Part shown: piece by piece, positions 1-8,869 of the stretch
Numbering within the stretch: position 1 is the stretch's first letter
Layout: every line of letters starts with the position of its first letter
Assembly: GCF_008298035.1 (NCBI RefSeq)
Contig: NZ_CP042910.1
Coordinates: 1,260,001 to 1,324,000, forward strand
DNA: 64,000 nt
Source: Gimesia maris
Lineage (GTDB): Bacteria; Planctomycetota; Planctomycetia; Planctomycetales; Planctomycetaceae
Direction of reading: 5' to 3'
The notes under the pieces: generated by a model
What the model saw: only the letters and a program-made list of their open reading frames with translations
What the model was told of the DNA's origin: nothing
The model's database searches: none
Position numbers and translations under genes: made by a program

Positions 1-1657
1 CTTTTTGGGCGGCTGCCAGATTTGCATTCAGTCCATTCAAACCGTTTTGCAGATCGGTCTGCTGTTTTTGTGTGGCTGCGATAGCAGCGTTGATTTTTGC
101 AACTGCTGCCTGATCTGCCTGGGCAGCAGCCAGCAGTTTCTGATGGTTGGCCTGGCTGGTCTGCACGCCGGCAGTCGCAGCGGTCAATCGCTCTGCCAGC
201 GGTACTGGGTTCGCTGAGAGTTCACCCACTTCTTTTCCGTCTGCAGCATTCCAGACTTTGATCTTACCGGTCCAGTCACTGGCAATGACACGATTGGTTT
301 CATCACAGATCGTGACACTGACGGCTATATCTCCAAAAGCGGGAGCTGCAATCAGCTGTTTTCCTGCCTGATCCCAGACCTTCGTGACACGATCCCGGCC
401 ACAGGATACCAGACGGCCATCGCGGGCAAATTCAACACTCGATGTTCCGCCGCCATGGGCATTCCAGGATTTAATATTTGAACCGTTTTGAACTTCCCAG
501 AGCTTCACCGACTGGTCTTCACTACTGGTTGCAACCAGATTGGAATCGCTGCGCCAGGTAATACCCGTGATGCCCCCTTTGTGACCTTTGAGAGTGAGGT
601 ATTCATTCCCGGAAGCGGCTTCCCAGACAAAGGCGCCGCCATTACGATCGCCGGAACAGAGCAGAACGGAGTCGGGACTGAAAGACAGAGCAGTCATCCA
701 GTCGGTATGCTTACGGATTTCATAAGCGAGCTCACCATTGCTGGTTGAATAGACTCGAATTACTTTACTGGGGCTACCCAACGCTATAAAACGCTGATCG
801 GAACTGATATCAGCACACAGGACCGAATCCAGTTCATCACCCACTTCGAACAGTCGTTTGCCGGTTTTTACATCCCAGACAACAACGCGACCACTGGCAG
901 CAGCATGACCGCCACCAGCCAGCAGAAGACTGCCGTTACGGCTGAATTTCAGTACATGCGGAACACCTTCAGGGAAAGGCAAGACCCCCAGTAGTTCCAG
1001 AGTTTTTGTATTGTAGAGAAGAATTTGTTTCTGACCTGCAACGGCAGCCAATGGAGACCACGGATTGGTAGCAAGTGCGGTTACGGTGGTCGAGAGACTG
1101 GTATGTACAATAGGTTCCAGACTCAAACGAGGCGGCATCGGAGGCGGTCCCGCTGGTTTTCCGGAAGAAGCCCCCTTCAAAGCGAAATCGAATTTCGGCT
1201 TTTTGATGGTGACTTTACTGCCGGCATTTTCAGGTGCACCGGCACTGATCCATTCCTGGATGAGTGCAAGTTCATTCGCAGGCAATTTGTCTGCTTTCGG
1301 TGGCATGAAAGGTTCTGATTCATGAGTGACCAGCATATACAGATAGCTGCCTTCTGCATCACCGGGTGAAACAGATTCCCCGGCAGCGCCTCCCTGCATC
1401 AGACCTGTGTAGTTGGTCAAATCCAGGCCCGAGGCCTTTTTGTCTGTATTGTGGCAGGCAAAACATTTCGCGCGAAAGATCGGTTTGATGTGCTCATCAA
1501 AGGTGATCTTCGGTTTCTTCTTATCATCCTCTTTTTTCTCTTCCGCCAGAACGGGAGTTGAAAACAGAGCGATCGAAACCATGCCCACAGCAATGAGAGT
1601 GCTTCTGGTAAGATTTTGCCAATCAGTGGGAATTAAATTATTCATTATCGTAACCAT
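1..1657 (-). CDS. Cytochrome c domain / WD40 repeat exported protein (partial, C-terminus off window)
   Basis: Reading leftward from the ATG at 1657 (in-frame alternative 1645) gives a signal peptide ending near PVLA, then a planctomycete-type cytochrome c domain with one CFACH heme motif followed by the usual MPPKADKLP segment. At least six WD40 blades follow, seen as VVVWDV, VIRVYS, AFVWEA, VKLWEV, TKVWDQ and IKVWNA. Nearest the window edge the protein turns into an Ala/Gln-rich coiled coil and stays open at base 1, so its C-terminus is missing. This architecture is common in planctomycetes, where cytochrome-like domains are joined to beta-propellers; the substrate is unknown. It is the last visible gene of a leftward exported-protein cluster, 55 bases after the DUF1549/DUF1553 gene. 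No strong Shine-Dalgarno decides between the two starts. Confidence 0.88.
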   Translation of the reverse strand, partial: MVTIMNNLIPTDWQNLTRSTLIAVGMVSIALFSTPVLAEEKKEDDKKKPKITFDEHIKPIFRAKCFACHNTDKKASGLDLTNYTGLMQGGAAGESVSPGDAEGSYLYMLVTHESEPFMPPKADKLPANELALIQEWISAGAPENAGSKVTIKKPKFDFALKGASSGKPAGPPPMPPRLSLEPIVHTSLSTTVTALATNPWSPLAAVAGQKQILLYNTKTLELLGVLPFPEGVPHVLKFSRNGSLLLAGGGHAAASGRVVVWDVKTGKRLFEVGDELDSVLCADISSDQRFIALGSPSKVIRVYSTSNGELAYEIRKHTDWMTALSFSPDSVLLCSGDRNGGAFVWEAASGNEYLTLKGHKGGITGITWRSDSNLVATSSEDQSVKLWEVQNGSNIKSWNAHGGGTSSVEFARDGRLVSCGRDRVTKVWDQAGKQLIAAPAFGDIAVSVTICDETNRVIASDWTGKIKVWNAADGKEVGELSANPVPLAERLTAATAGVQTSQANHQKLLAAAQADQAAVAKINAAIAATQKQQTDLQNGLNGLNANLAAAQK

Positions 1658-1712
1658 ATCGTGTCTGGAGACCGCCGCAGCAGACCCCGGTGTTAGTTCA
1701 ATCGATAGAAAT

Positions 1713-4472
1713 TTAGTGATTGAAGATGAATTCACGAGAGTTCAACAGAGACCAGAATACGTCGTTCAGAGTATTCGTTTCATCTTTTTTGTTTTCATCC
1801 AGCACCTGAACGAGTGAGGAATATTCTTTATCCGTCGGTTTGCGGCTCAGGCAGGTGATATACATCTCATCAATGACCTCCAGCGGTTTCTTACCGGCTT
1901 TCAGTCGTGATTCCACAAATTTACCCTGTACGATCTTCTGATTAACGGTATCACCATTTAACAGATGCAGCGCCTGTGACAGACTGGGTTCCATTCGAAC
2001 TTCGCAGGAGCAGACCGTGTCGCGTTTCGCACGTCCGAATGTAGTTAGGAAGTAGTTGGATGTGTTCCCGTCGGCGATCTGAACCGCACGCGCACCCAGT
2101 GGTAACCCTCGGAATTTATTCGGGGCACTGGTAACCTGTGAGATACAGTCCAGCAGAATTTCCGCCCGCAGCCGACGAGGTTGTGCATGCGAGAAGTTTG
2201 TCAGGTCACGTTCGTTGGAAGGATTGGTTTGCGTAGACAGCTGATAAGTCCGCGAAGTGCAGATATCACGTACCAGCTTTTTGAAGTCATAGTTGTAATC
2301 AGTAAATCGTTTTGCCAGTTCGTCCAGCAGTTCCGGGTTCACGGGGGGATTACTGACGCGGACGTCGTCCACTTCGTTGATAATTCCCTTACCGAAGAAG
2401 TGAGCCCAGACTATGTTACTGAGGTTGGTTGCAAAGTAGGGATTCTCATCAGAGGCCAGCCAGTTTGACAGCACGACCCGACGGTCTTTACCACGGGTAT
2501 CTGGTTCGGCACCCCCCAGGAACTTAGGTTTCATGACCCGGTTATCAACAGCGTGTTTGACTTCTCCACTGCCGCGATTATAGATAATCGATTCACGAGG
2601 ATCTTCGCTTCCTTTACGGCCGACCTGAGAAAAGAAGGCAGCAAAGCTGTAATAATCATCCATTGTCCAGCGGTCAAACGGATGGTTATGGCATTGGGCA
2701 CATTGAATCCGCATTCCCATAAAGACCTGGGCCACGTTTTCAGAGACTTTGAGAGTATCCCGTTCGTTTTCATAATAGTTAGTCGCGGCATTAGCAAAGG
2801 TACCGCCGGTGGCCCCGAGCAGTTCCTGAACCATCTTGTCGATGGGGACGTTTGTCGCGATGCGTTCCTGCAGCCAGTTGTAGTAGAGCAAGGCCGACTT
2901 GTAACTGATACGGTTGTTGACTGTCCTGATCTGAAGTAACTCAGACCACTTCATCACCCACATTTCCACAAATTCTTTGCGATTGAGCAGCTGATCAACC
3001 AGCTTGTCTCGTTTTTTGGGATCTTTGTCGGCAACAAATGTGTTGAACTCTTCAATCGTAGGCATCACGCCGCAGATATCCAGGCTGGCACGACGCAGGA
3101 ATTCGGCATCGGAACAGACCTCGGATGGTACCACACGTAACTTTTTGAGTTTGTTGTGAATCAGTGTGTCGACATAATTGTACTCTGGTACGCTGGGCCA
3201 TTCGAAATCCAGGCCTTTGGGAAGTACCACAAAATGTGAACCAACGGTGTGGGTATCGAAGCGTGCCATGATGAAGGCTTCACCACGATTGTTGGCGGTG
3301 ATGAGACCGTCTTTTGTAATCGTTGCCGAGTTATCGTTATTGGATGAGAAGAATGCCAGCGTTGTTACATCTCGAGTAGTGCCATCCGAGTAATGCGCCA
3401 GGACTGATACCTGTTGAGTGGTATCTTTCCCATCCATTACGCCACCTTCAGGATAGATTTCCACCTTTGTGACGGTGGGGATTTCGCCGGCGTCATAGGG
3501 GGCACCTGCCTGTAGCCAGCGGAGAGTTGCATTGTAATGCTCTGAACCTTTTTCATACAGTTTTCCGCCCGTATGGGGAACAGCGCCAGTCGCTTTTTCG
3601 AGCAGCAGACTTTCGTGGGGCAGGCTCAGGTTGATGCGACGTCCACTCAATTCACGTGTCAGGCGATTGTAGTCACCTTTCGGATCAAACCCGAATAGTG
3701 AGAGACGGAAGCCGTCTTTACCACGAGCCGCCCCGTGACAACTACCGGTATTACAGCCAGCACGCATGAACGTAGGCATCACGTCCAGGTTAAAGCTGAT
3801 CGGCCGATCTACTTTGCCTTTTACCACTTTGGTATGTAATTTTACATCGGCACCGCCGAAGCTGGCGATGACATCGGTTTCTCCATCATTTTCCGGATAA
3901 ACCATGTTTTTGTCGAAGCGAACGATACCAGGCTGCGCTGCTTTGAACTGGATCTGACTGGTTACATCCTGTGTCAGACCGTTATCGAAGACCGCCTGTG
4001 CAATTACTGATTGACGATCCCGACTGGTGGTGAGTTGAATTTCCGTGGGATACACATTCAGCTTGACCATTTTGGGAGCTGGTTTAACAGGAGCAGGAGC
4101 TGCCGGCTTGGGGGCAGCGGGTTTGGCAGGAGCCGGTGTGGCTGGTTTTGTTTCCGCGGGCTTAGCCGGAGCGGGTTTGGTTTCTGCGGGTTTGGTTTCC
4201 GCTGGTTTAGCCGGGGCAGGCGTGGTTGCTGCAACCGGTTTTGCTTCGGCCGGTTTCGTTTTAGCCGGTTTCGCTTCTGCAGGCTTAGTTTCAGCAGGCT
4301 TAGTTTCAGCAGGCTTAGTTTCAGCAGGCTTAGTTTCAGCAGGCTTCGCAGGAGCCGGTTTAGCTGGCTCGGGTTTTGCCGGTGCTTTTTCATCTGCTGC
4401 AGAGAGAGAGAGTCCGCTGGCAAAAATGACCAGTGAGAGAACACTGCCTGTTAATAGTCGATGACGCCACAT
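1713..4472 (-). CDS. DUF1549/DUF1553 cytochrome-like exported protein with Pro/Ala/Lys-rich linker
   Basis: The 919-residue protein starts with a signal peptide (cleavage near SLSAADE). A low-complexity linker of PAETKP/PAPAKP repeats covers roughly residues 28-135. An Ig-like Big_2 domain, a cytochrome-like segment with CNTGSCHGAARGKDGF, and a second Big_2-like domain follow. The DUF1549 domain contains the CAQCHNHPFDRW motif, and a C-terminal DUF1553 domain ends in NSREFIFNH. Such proteins are numerous in planctomycetes and are thought to act outside the cytoplasmic membrane, but no biochemical role is established. The first heme-like motif is CX4CH rather than CXXCH. The gene lies between the PPC-domain gene (94 bases upstream) and the cytochrome-WD40 gene and is probably co-transcribed with them. 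Confidence 0.93.
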   Translation of the reverse strand: MWRHRLLTGSVLSLVIFASGLSLSAADEKAPAKPEPAKPAPAKPAETKPAETKPAETKPAETKPAEAKPAKTKPAEAKPVAATTPAPAKPAETKPAETKPAPAKPAETKPATPAPAKPAAPKPAAPAPVKPAPKMVKLNVYPTEIQLTTSRDRQSVIAQAVFDNGLTQDVTSQIQFKAAQPGIVRFDKNMVYPENDGETDVIASFGGADVKLHTKVVKGKVDRPISFNLDVMPTFMRAGCNTGSCHGAARGKDGFRLSLFGFDPKGDYNRLTRELSGRRINLSLPHESLLLEKATGAVPHTGGKLYEKGSEHYNATLRWLQAGAPYDAGEIPTVTKVEIYPEGGVMDGKDTTQQVSVLAHYSDGTTRDVTTLAFFSSNNDNSATITKDGLITANNRGEAFIMARFDTHTVGSHFVVLPKGLDFEWPSVPEYNYVDTLIHNKLKKLRVVPSEVCSDAEFLRRASLDICGVMPTIEEFNTFVADKDPKKRDKLVDQLLNRKEFVEMWVMKWSELLQIRTVNNRISYKSALLYYNWLQERIATNVPIDKMVQELLGATGGTFANAATNYYENERDTLKVSENVAQVFMGMRIQCAQCHNHPFDRWTMDDYYSFAAFFSQVGRKGSEDPRESIIYNRGSGEVKHAVDNRVMKPKFLGGAEPDTRGKDRRVVLSNWLASDENPYFATNLSNIVWAHFFGKGIINEVDDVRVSNPPVNPELLDELAKRFTDYNYDFKKLVRDICTSRTYQLSTQTNPSNERDLTNFSHAQPRRLRAEILLDCISQVTSAPNKFRGLPLGARAVQIADGNTSNYFLTTFGRAKRDTVCSCEVRMEPSLSQALHLLNGDTVNQKIVQGKFVESRLKAGKKPLEVIDEMYITCLSRKPTDKEYSSLVQVLDENKKDETNTLNDVFWSLLNSREFIFNH
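4279..4338 (-). repeat. Perfect 15-bp tandem repeat x4 inside a coding region
   Basis: Four identical 15-base units (plus strand gcaggcttagtttca) stand head to tail and encode PAETK units in the Pro/Ala/Lys linker of the DUF1549/DUF1553 protein. Degenerate relatives extend over about 4085-4390. Identity at third positions points to recent slippage expansion. Confidence 0.9.
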
Positions 4473-4566
4473 AATTGAAAACCTTTTTTCGTCAACAAAA
4501 TCCAGTTGATGAAGGTAATATTAAACAGAGAAAGTATTTTTGAAACTGCGCAATTTACAATCCGAT

Positions 4567-7020
4567 TTATTTCGTACCGGATTCAAGTCGTTTCTGTGCT
4601 TCGAGCCTGAGCTGTTCCAGTCTGGTTAACCGCTTGGGAGCTTCCTTTTTCGGTTCTTCTTTTTTCGCAACCGTGGTCGGTTTGGCCGGCTCCTCTTTCT
4701 TGGGAGGTGCTGGTTTATCAATTCGCAATTCGGTGCGACCCGTCGTATGCACAACGGTCTCCCCGTTGATTGGAATTTCTACCTGACAGAACAGACTCTT
4801 GTGCCGTCCCTGAGGAGAAGCCGGATCGGTTTTCACTTTGAAGACCAGTTCTTTACTCTCTTTATTGAAAGTAATATCTTCAGTTGTCACTTTCGGAGGC
4901 AAGCCGACCAGCTTGATCTTGGCATCACCAGCGAACGGGTTCTTCATATTGACTTTGCAGAGGATCTCAGTTTCCTGACCCTGTTCGACTGCTGTCCGTG
5001 CCAGTTCAAGATCCACAAATGAATCTGCCACTTCCAAGGGAGCCAGTTGAGAAGAAACCCAGGCATTGCCGCCGACGTTAGCAGAACCGATGACAAAGAT
5101 CTTCCATTTTTTCATTTCGGCTTTGCTATTGGCATTGATCGGGTAGAAGGCCTCATTCTTTCCCTTGGGAATGGTAACCCGACTGGAAGCACCTACTCCT
5201 GGTGGACGGAAGGGGAATTGCAGTGTAATCGGTTCATCAAAGCCTTCTTTGCGGGTTGCCACCACTTTCAACTGCATGGAGCCATTTCGAGTCAGTGGTG
5301 CTTTCGGTTCGACAATATCCAATTTGAAGGGGAGTTCTTCCACAACAACTACGGGGATCTGAGCTACATCTTTCAGCCATAACAGCTGATTATTGCGGAC
5401 ACGCACCAGGTCAGCCCGGTTTGTGAAAACTCCTGAAATATTCTTTTTGGGGTCAACATGCTGTCCTTTAAGTTCAATCAATTCGCCTCCAATGGGGGCA
5501 TCAGCGGCGGCTTCGAATACAACAGGCATTGTTGTCAGGTTAGCCGCCATAGGCTCAGCAACAACCTTGATTCCTTTAGGGAAGTTAGAAGTATCGAGGG
5601 CAATTTCGCCAGAGAAGTTGCTTCGCTTGGCACTGACGATAGCGGCAAAACGATTACCACGAGCCACAACAATTCGCTGACGTTCCTGTGAATAGCGGGC
5701 ATTGCGGGGAATTCCCAGTTCCAGTTCGGGTGATACAGGCAGCATCTCGATCCGGTAAACAAAATCTTCACCGCCACGGGAGAGATGGTCTGTGATGGAA
5801 ATAGCGTATTCACCGTCAGCCGGGAATTTGTAGCGGAAGTAACTGTCCGGTCCACGGGAATCGTCGTTTCCGCCGAGCCGCTGCGATTTCGCATTGTACA
5901 AATTTACGACAGGATCCAGTGGCGAACGAATGCGACGTGCATAACATTCGATTTCCAGAGTCTGGTCTTTTTTGGCCTGGAATTTGAAGAAGTCGATATC
6001 GCCTTCTTTTTCAATGATTCCGTTGAAGGCATTGGGTAACGCAGCAGCGGATGCCGATTTGAGATCGTTATTGGGTTCCTGTTCCATAGAGTTACCATGG
6101 GGGAACAGGCGAAAAACATTTCCGGAAGGTGCGCTTCCCCCCGCATCTGAGGCAAACACTTCGAATTCTGCATCCGGTTTATCGGGGAGCTGGAATTCCT
6201 GAACCAGGTTATTGATCGTATTGCCTTTGAAGGTGACCTGTTGCTTTGTTCCCAGCTGGCCACCCGCCGGATAGACGGCTGTAGGGCGCGGGTAAGTTCC
6301 CACATGCAGTCGGTAGAAAGCGGCACCGTTTCCACCATAAGAACTGTCGCGAACGAGAATTGTGTATTTCCCGTCTTCAGGAGCAACGACAGAAATGGCC
6401 GCATCATTTCGCAGCAGAGGCAGGTCGTCTTCTGCTTTGAGTTCAAAGCGTTTTTCATCCAGAATGGCGATGTAGGGGTCAAACAAAGTAGTCGCCAGGC
6501 GAATGCCTTCAATTTCCGCAGAGATTCGCTGACCTTTTTTGGCATTGACGACATAATGGTCCACATCTTCGTTCTGAACAATACCAGTGACAGTGTGATT
6601 CAGTTCGATGGGCTGGGGTGTTTCGAACTCACTGTTGGGTTCTTTTTCTTCGACTTCAGGGAATTGTCCGACCCAGAATGTTTTGTAGTCGGAGACACCG
6701 CTTTTAGTGCGAACCTGAAATGTATGTTCGCCCAGAGCACAGTCAGGGGCAATCTTGACGATAGCGGTACAGACATTTGCGTTTTTAGGATTCGCCTGGA
6801 TGTCTTTGAATTCAAAGCCTTTTTTATAGGACAGAATTTCGACTGCGTCAGAAAGTCGGGCTCCGATGAAGGTAAGACTGACTTCTGTTCCACGTTGACC
6901 TCCCCGTGGACGAACGTAATTCAACCCCGGATCAGCAGCCCATGCTGGAGCAGCGAGCAGTAAGCCCAGAGCGATAGTCAAAATTCCGGTGCAAACAGAC
7001 CTGTACTTCTGCAGCATCAC
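4567..7020 (-). CDS. Exported protein with two PPC (pre-peptidase C-terminal) domains
   Basis: The 817-residue protein has a signal peptide (GLLLAAPAWA before ADPGL). Next comes an IPT/Ig-like region beginning YVRPRGGQRGTEV, then two PPC-type beta domains, each opened by an EPN motif (EPNSEFETPQP and EPNNDLKSAS) and containing the typical D-DYF/DFFKF strand. Later Ig-like beta domains are followed by a charged Lys/Glu/Pro tail (KKEEPAKP...RLTRLEQLRLEAQKRL). PPC domains normally accompany secreted enzymes, but I see no catalytic domain, so a binding or scaffolding role on the cell surface is an inference. A strong purine-rich ribosome site (ggggggaacc) precedes the ATG at 7020. The gene sits between DUF1501 and DUF1549/1553 genes in the same orientation, a frequent planctomycete neighbourhood. 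Confidence 0.9.
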   Translation of the reverse strand: MMLQKYRSVCTGILTIALGLLLAAPAWAADPGLNYVRPRGGQRGTEVSLTFIGARLSDAVEILSYKKGFEFKDIQANPKNANVCTAIVKIAPDCALGEHTFQVRTKSGVSDYKTFWVGQFPEVEEKEPNSEFETPQPIELNHTVTGIVQNEDVDHYVVNAKKGQRISAEIEGIRLATTLFDPYIAILDEKRFELKAEDDLPLLRNDAAISVVAPEDGKYTILVRDSSYGGNGAAFYRLHVGTYPRPTAVYPAGGQLGTKQQVTFKGNTINNLVQEFQLPDKPDAEFEVFASDAGGSAPSGNVFRLFPHGNSMEQEPNNDLKSASAAALPNAFNGIIEKEGDIDFFKFQAKKDQTLEIECYARRIRSPLDPVVNLYNAKSQRLGGNDDSRGPDSYFRYKFPADGEYAISITDHLSRGGEDFVYRIEMLPVSPELELGIPRNARYSQERQRIVVARGNRFAAIVSAKRSNFSGEIALDTSNFPKGIKVVAEPMAANLTTMPVVFEAAADAPIGGELIELKGQHVDPKKNISGVFTNRADLVRVRNNQLLWLKDVAQIPVVVVEELPFKLDIVEPKAPLTRNGSMQLKVVATRKEGFDEPITLQFPFRPPGVGASSRVTIPKGKNEAFYPINANSKAEMKKWKIFVIGSANVGGNAWVSSQLAPLEVADSFVDLELARTAVEQGQETEILCKVNMKNPFAGDAKIKLVGLPPKVTTEDITFNKESKELVFKVKTDPASPQGRHKSLFCQVEIPINGETVVHTTGRTELRIDKPAPPKKEEPAKPTTVAKKEEPKKEAPKRLTRLEQLRLEAQKRLESGTK

Positions 7021-7084
7021 GGTTCCCCCCTTGGAATGTAGATGTTCGAGAATCAGTTTTTATTTCCGTTTGAATATGAATGTC

Positions 7085-7110
7085 AGCATGAGAACGGGAG
7101 TCCTCATGCT
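7085..7110. other. Intergenic hairpin between co-directional genes
   Basis: An 8-bp perfect inverted repeat (agcatgag / ctcatgct) with a 10-base loop lies in the 122-base gap after the DUF1501 stop and before the PPC gene. No T-run follows on the minus strand, so it is a processing or partial-attenuation candidate rather than a clear terminator. Confidence 0.4.
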
Positions 7111-7142
7111 AACAATTCAGATTCGATTTACCTGTCTGACTT

Positions 7143-8441
7143 CTAAACCAGCAGGTCTTTGACGACTTTACCGCCGTCGACAATCTCAATAGGACGATCG
7201 CCGGGAGCCATCAGTTCTTTATCAGCGACAATCCCCATACAGTGGTAAATGGTGGTTGCCCAGTCCATTACAGACAGTGGGTTGTCTTCGGGTTCGCTGG
7301 CAATCGCATCTGATGAACCGTAGACGTTTCCACCTTTAATTCCGCCACCAGCCATGACGACACTGAAGACTTTAGGCCAGTGGTCACGTCCGGCAGTTCC
7401 GTTGATTTTGGGAGTACGTCCGAATTCACTACAGACACAGACCAGGGTGCTGTCGAGTAATCCGCGATCGTAGAGATCTGTAATCAATGTTGAAAATGCC
7501 TGATCGAACGAAGGCACGTTGCGTTCGATACCGGTCTGAATCCGGTCGTGCATGTCCCAGCCACCGTAAGTCATGGTGACGAAACGTGCTCCGGCTTCTA
7601 CCAGACGACGAGACAGCAGCATGCGGGCACCCGCCTGATTGCGTCCGTAGGCGTCTCTGACTTTGGCGTCTTCTTTATCCAGGTCAAAGGCTTCCTGTGA
7701 TGCTTTGGAAGAGACCATGTCATAGGCCTGCTTGTAGAAAGTATCGACGGCGTCGAGTGAGTCAGCTTTTTCTTTCGAGACAAAGTGCTCGTTGACAGCA
7801 CTCAGCAGAGAACGACGGCGGGTAAACCGGTTGTTGTCCACACCACCAGGCAGGTTCAGGTCCCGAACTTTGAAGCCGTTGGAAGCAGGGTCTGCACCTA
7901 CGCTGAAAGGAGCGAAAGAGGAACTCAAATAGCCGGTCCCTGCGAACTCATTTGGTTGATTGGGAATACAGACATATTGTGGCATGCTGTTTTTAGGACC
8001 AAATTCATGAGTCACAACACTTCCCATACTGGGGAACTGCAGGGCGGGGCTGGGACGATATCCGGTGAACATATTATGTGTTCCCCGCTCGTGTGCTGCT
8101 TCGCCGTGAGACATGGAACGGCAGACAGTCAGCTTATCCATGATCTTAGCGGTTTTCGCCAGCTTCTCATTGAAGCGAACACCGGCAACATTGGTATCGA
8201 TTGATCCCATGGGGCCACGATACTCGACAGGAGCATAAGGTTTGGGGTCCCAGGTTTCCTGATGGGCAGCACCACCGGGGAGGTAGATGAAGATAACCGA
8301 TTTGGCAGTACCCTCTTTTGATTCGTATTTTTTGATTTCTGCCTGGGCACTTTTCATACGGAGAAAGTCAGGCAGAGTCAGACCGATTCCACCTGCAAAA
8401 CCAACATGCAAAAAATCGCGACGTGATTGTCTCAAGCTCAT
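7143..8441 (-). CDS. DUF1501 family exported protein
   Basis: DUF1501 protein of 432 residues, a sulfatase/alkaline-phosphatase-like family abundant in planctomycetes. The start is set at 8441 (MSLRQSRRDFLHVGFAGG) because a ggag ribosome site sits 8 bases upstream and the protein then begins with a twin-arginine-like signal (RR-DFLHVGF). Typical family stretches are visible: FIYLPGGAAHQETWDPKP, MSHGEAAHERGTHNMFTGY, SRRLVEAGARFVTMTYGGWDMH and VCSEFGRTPKINGTAGRDHWP. The enzymatic activity of the family is unproven. It is the first gene of the leftward exported cluster and probably carries the promoter for the three downstream genes. Confidence 0.95.
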   Translation of the reverse strand: MSLRQSRRDFLHVGFAGGIGLTLPDFLRMKSAQAEIKKYESKEGTAKSVIFIYLPGGAAHQETWDPKPYAPVEYRGPMGSIDTNVAGVRFNEKLAKTAKIMDKLTVCRSMSHGEAAHERGTHNMFTGYRPSPALQFPSMGSVVTHEFGPKNSMPQYVCIPNQPNEFAGTGYLSSSFAPFSVGADPASNGFKVRDLNLPGGVDNNRFTRRRSLLSAVNEHFVSKEKADSLDAVDTFYKQAYDMVSSKASQEAFDLDKEDAKVRDAYGRNQAGARMLLSRRLVEAGARFVTMTYGGWDMHDRIQTGIERNVPSFDQAFSTLITDLYDRGLLDSTLVCVCSEFGRTPKINGTAGRDHWPKVFSVVMAGGGIKGGNVYGSSDAIASEPEDNPLSVMDWATTIYHCMGIVADKELMAPGDRPIEIVDGGKVVKDLLV

Positions 8442-8869
8442 AGTGAAATCTCCATTTTCGTTTGTGGGGATAATTTGTGTCTGGTTGGTGGCTCTCAAGG
8501 GCCAGAGGCTTAACACTTGTAGTCAGGTTTGAGCACTAAATCTTATCAGGTTGGAATATAGCCAGTTCTTACTGGCGGATGGCTCGGATCTTTTCTTCAT
8601 ATGGCCCGAGTTATTTGTCAGGTGATTCTGGCAATGTTTCTAAAAATATCACATTAATCCAGTGGGGGAAGGCATCGTATTCAAACCACCTGGGTGCATT
8701 ATGCCAGATTCACTCGCTGGAATTCAAGGACAATTTTAAAATCCAGCAATCTAAACATAGCTTGACACCGTATATATCAAACAAAGTTGATGCGATTGTG
8801 TCAAGGATTTACTGTCCAGATTCTGCCAAGTCAGGGAAATATCGAACTAACTGCATCGCCGGGATGATG
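8442..8869. other. Intergenic region, promoter side of the DUF1501 cluster
   Basis: These 428 bases separate the DUF1501 start from the stop of the FG-GAP gene. The stretch is AT-richer than the genes. It should contain the promoter of the leftward cluster, but I cannot name a box with confidence. A 106-codon plus-strand reading frame here shows no recognisable motif and is not called. Confidence 0.5.

Noticed and set aside
4011-4464. Plus-strand Gly/Ala-rich frames opposite the Pro/Ala/Lys linker
   Set aside because: They are shadows of a repetitive coding region on the minus strand.
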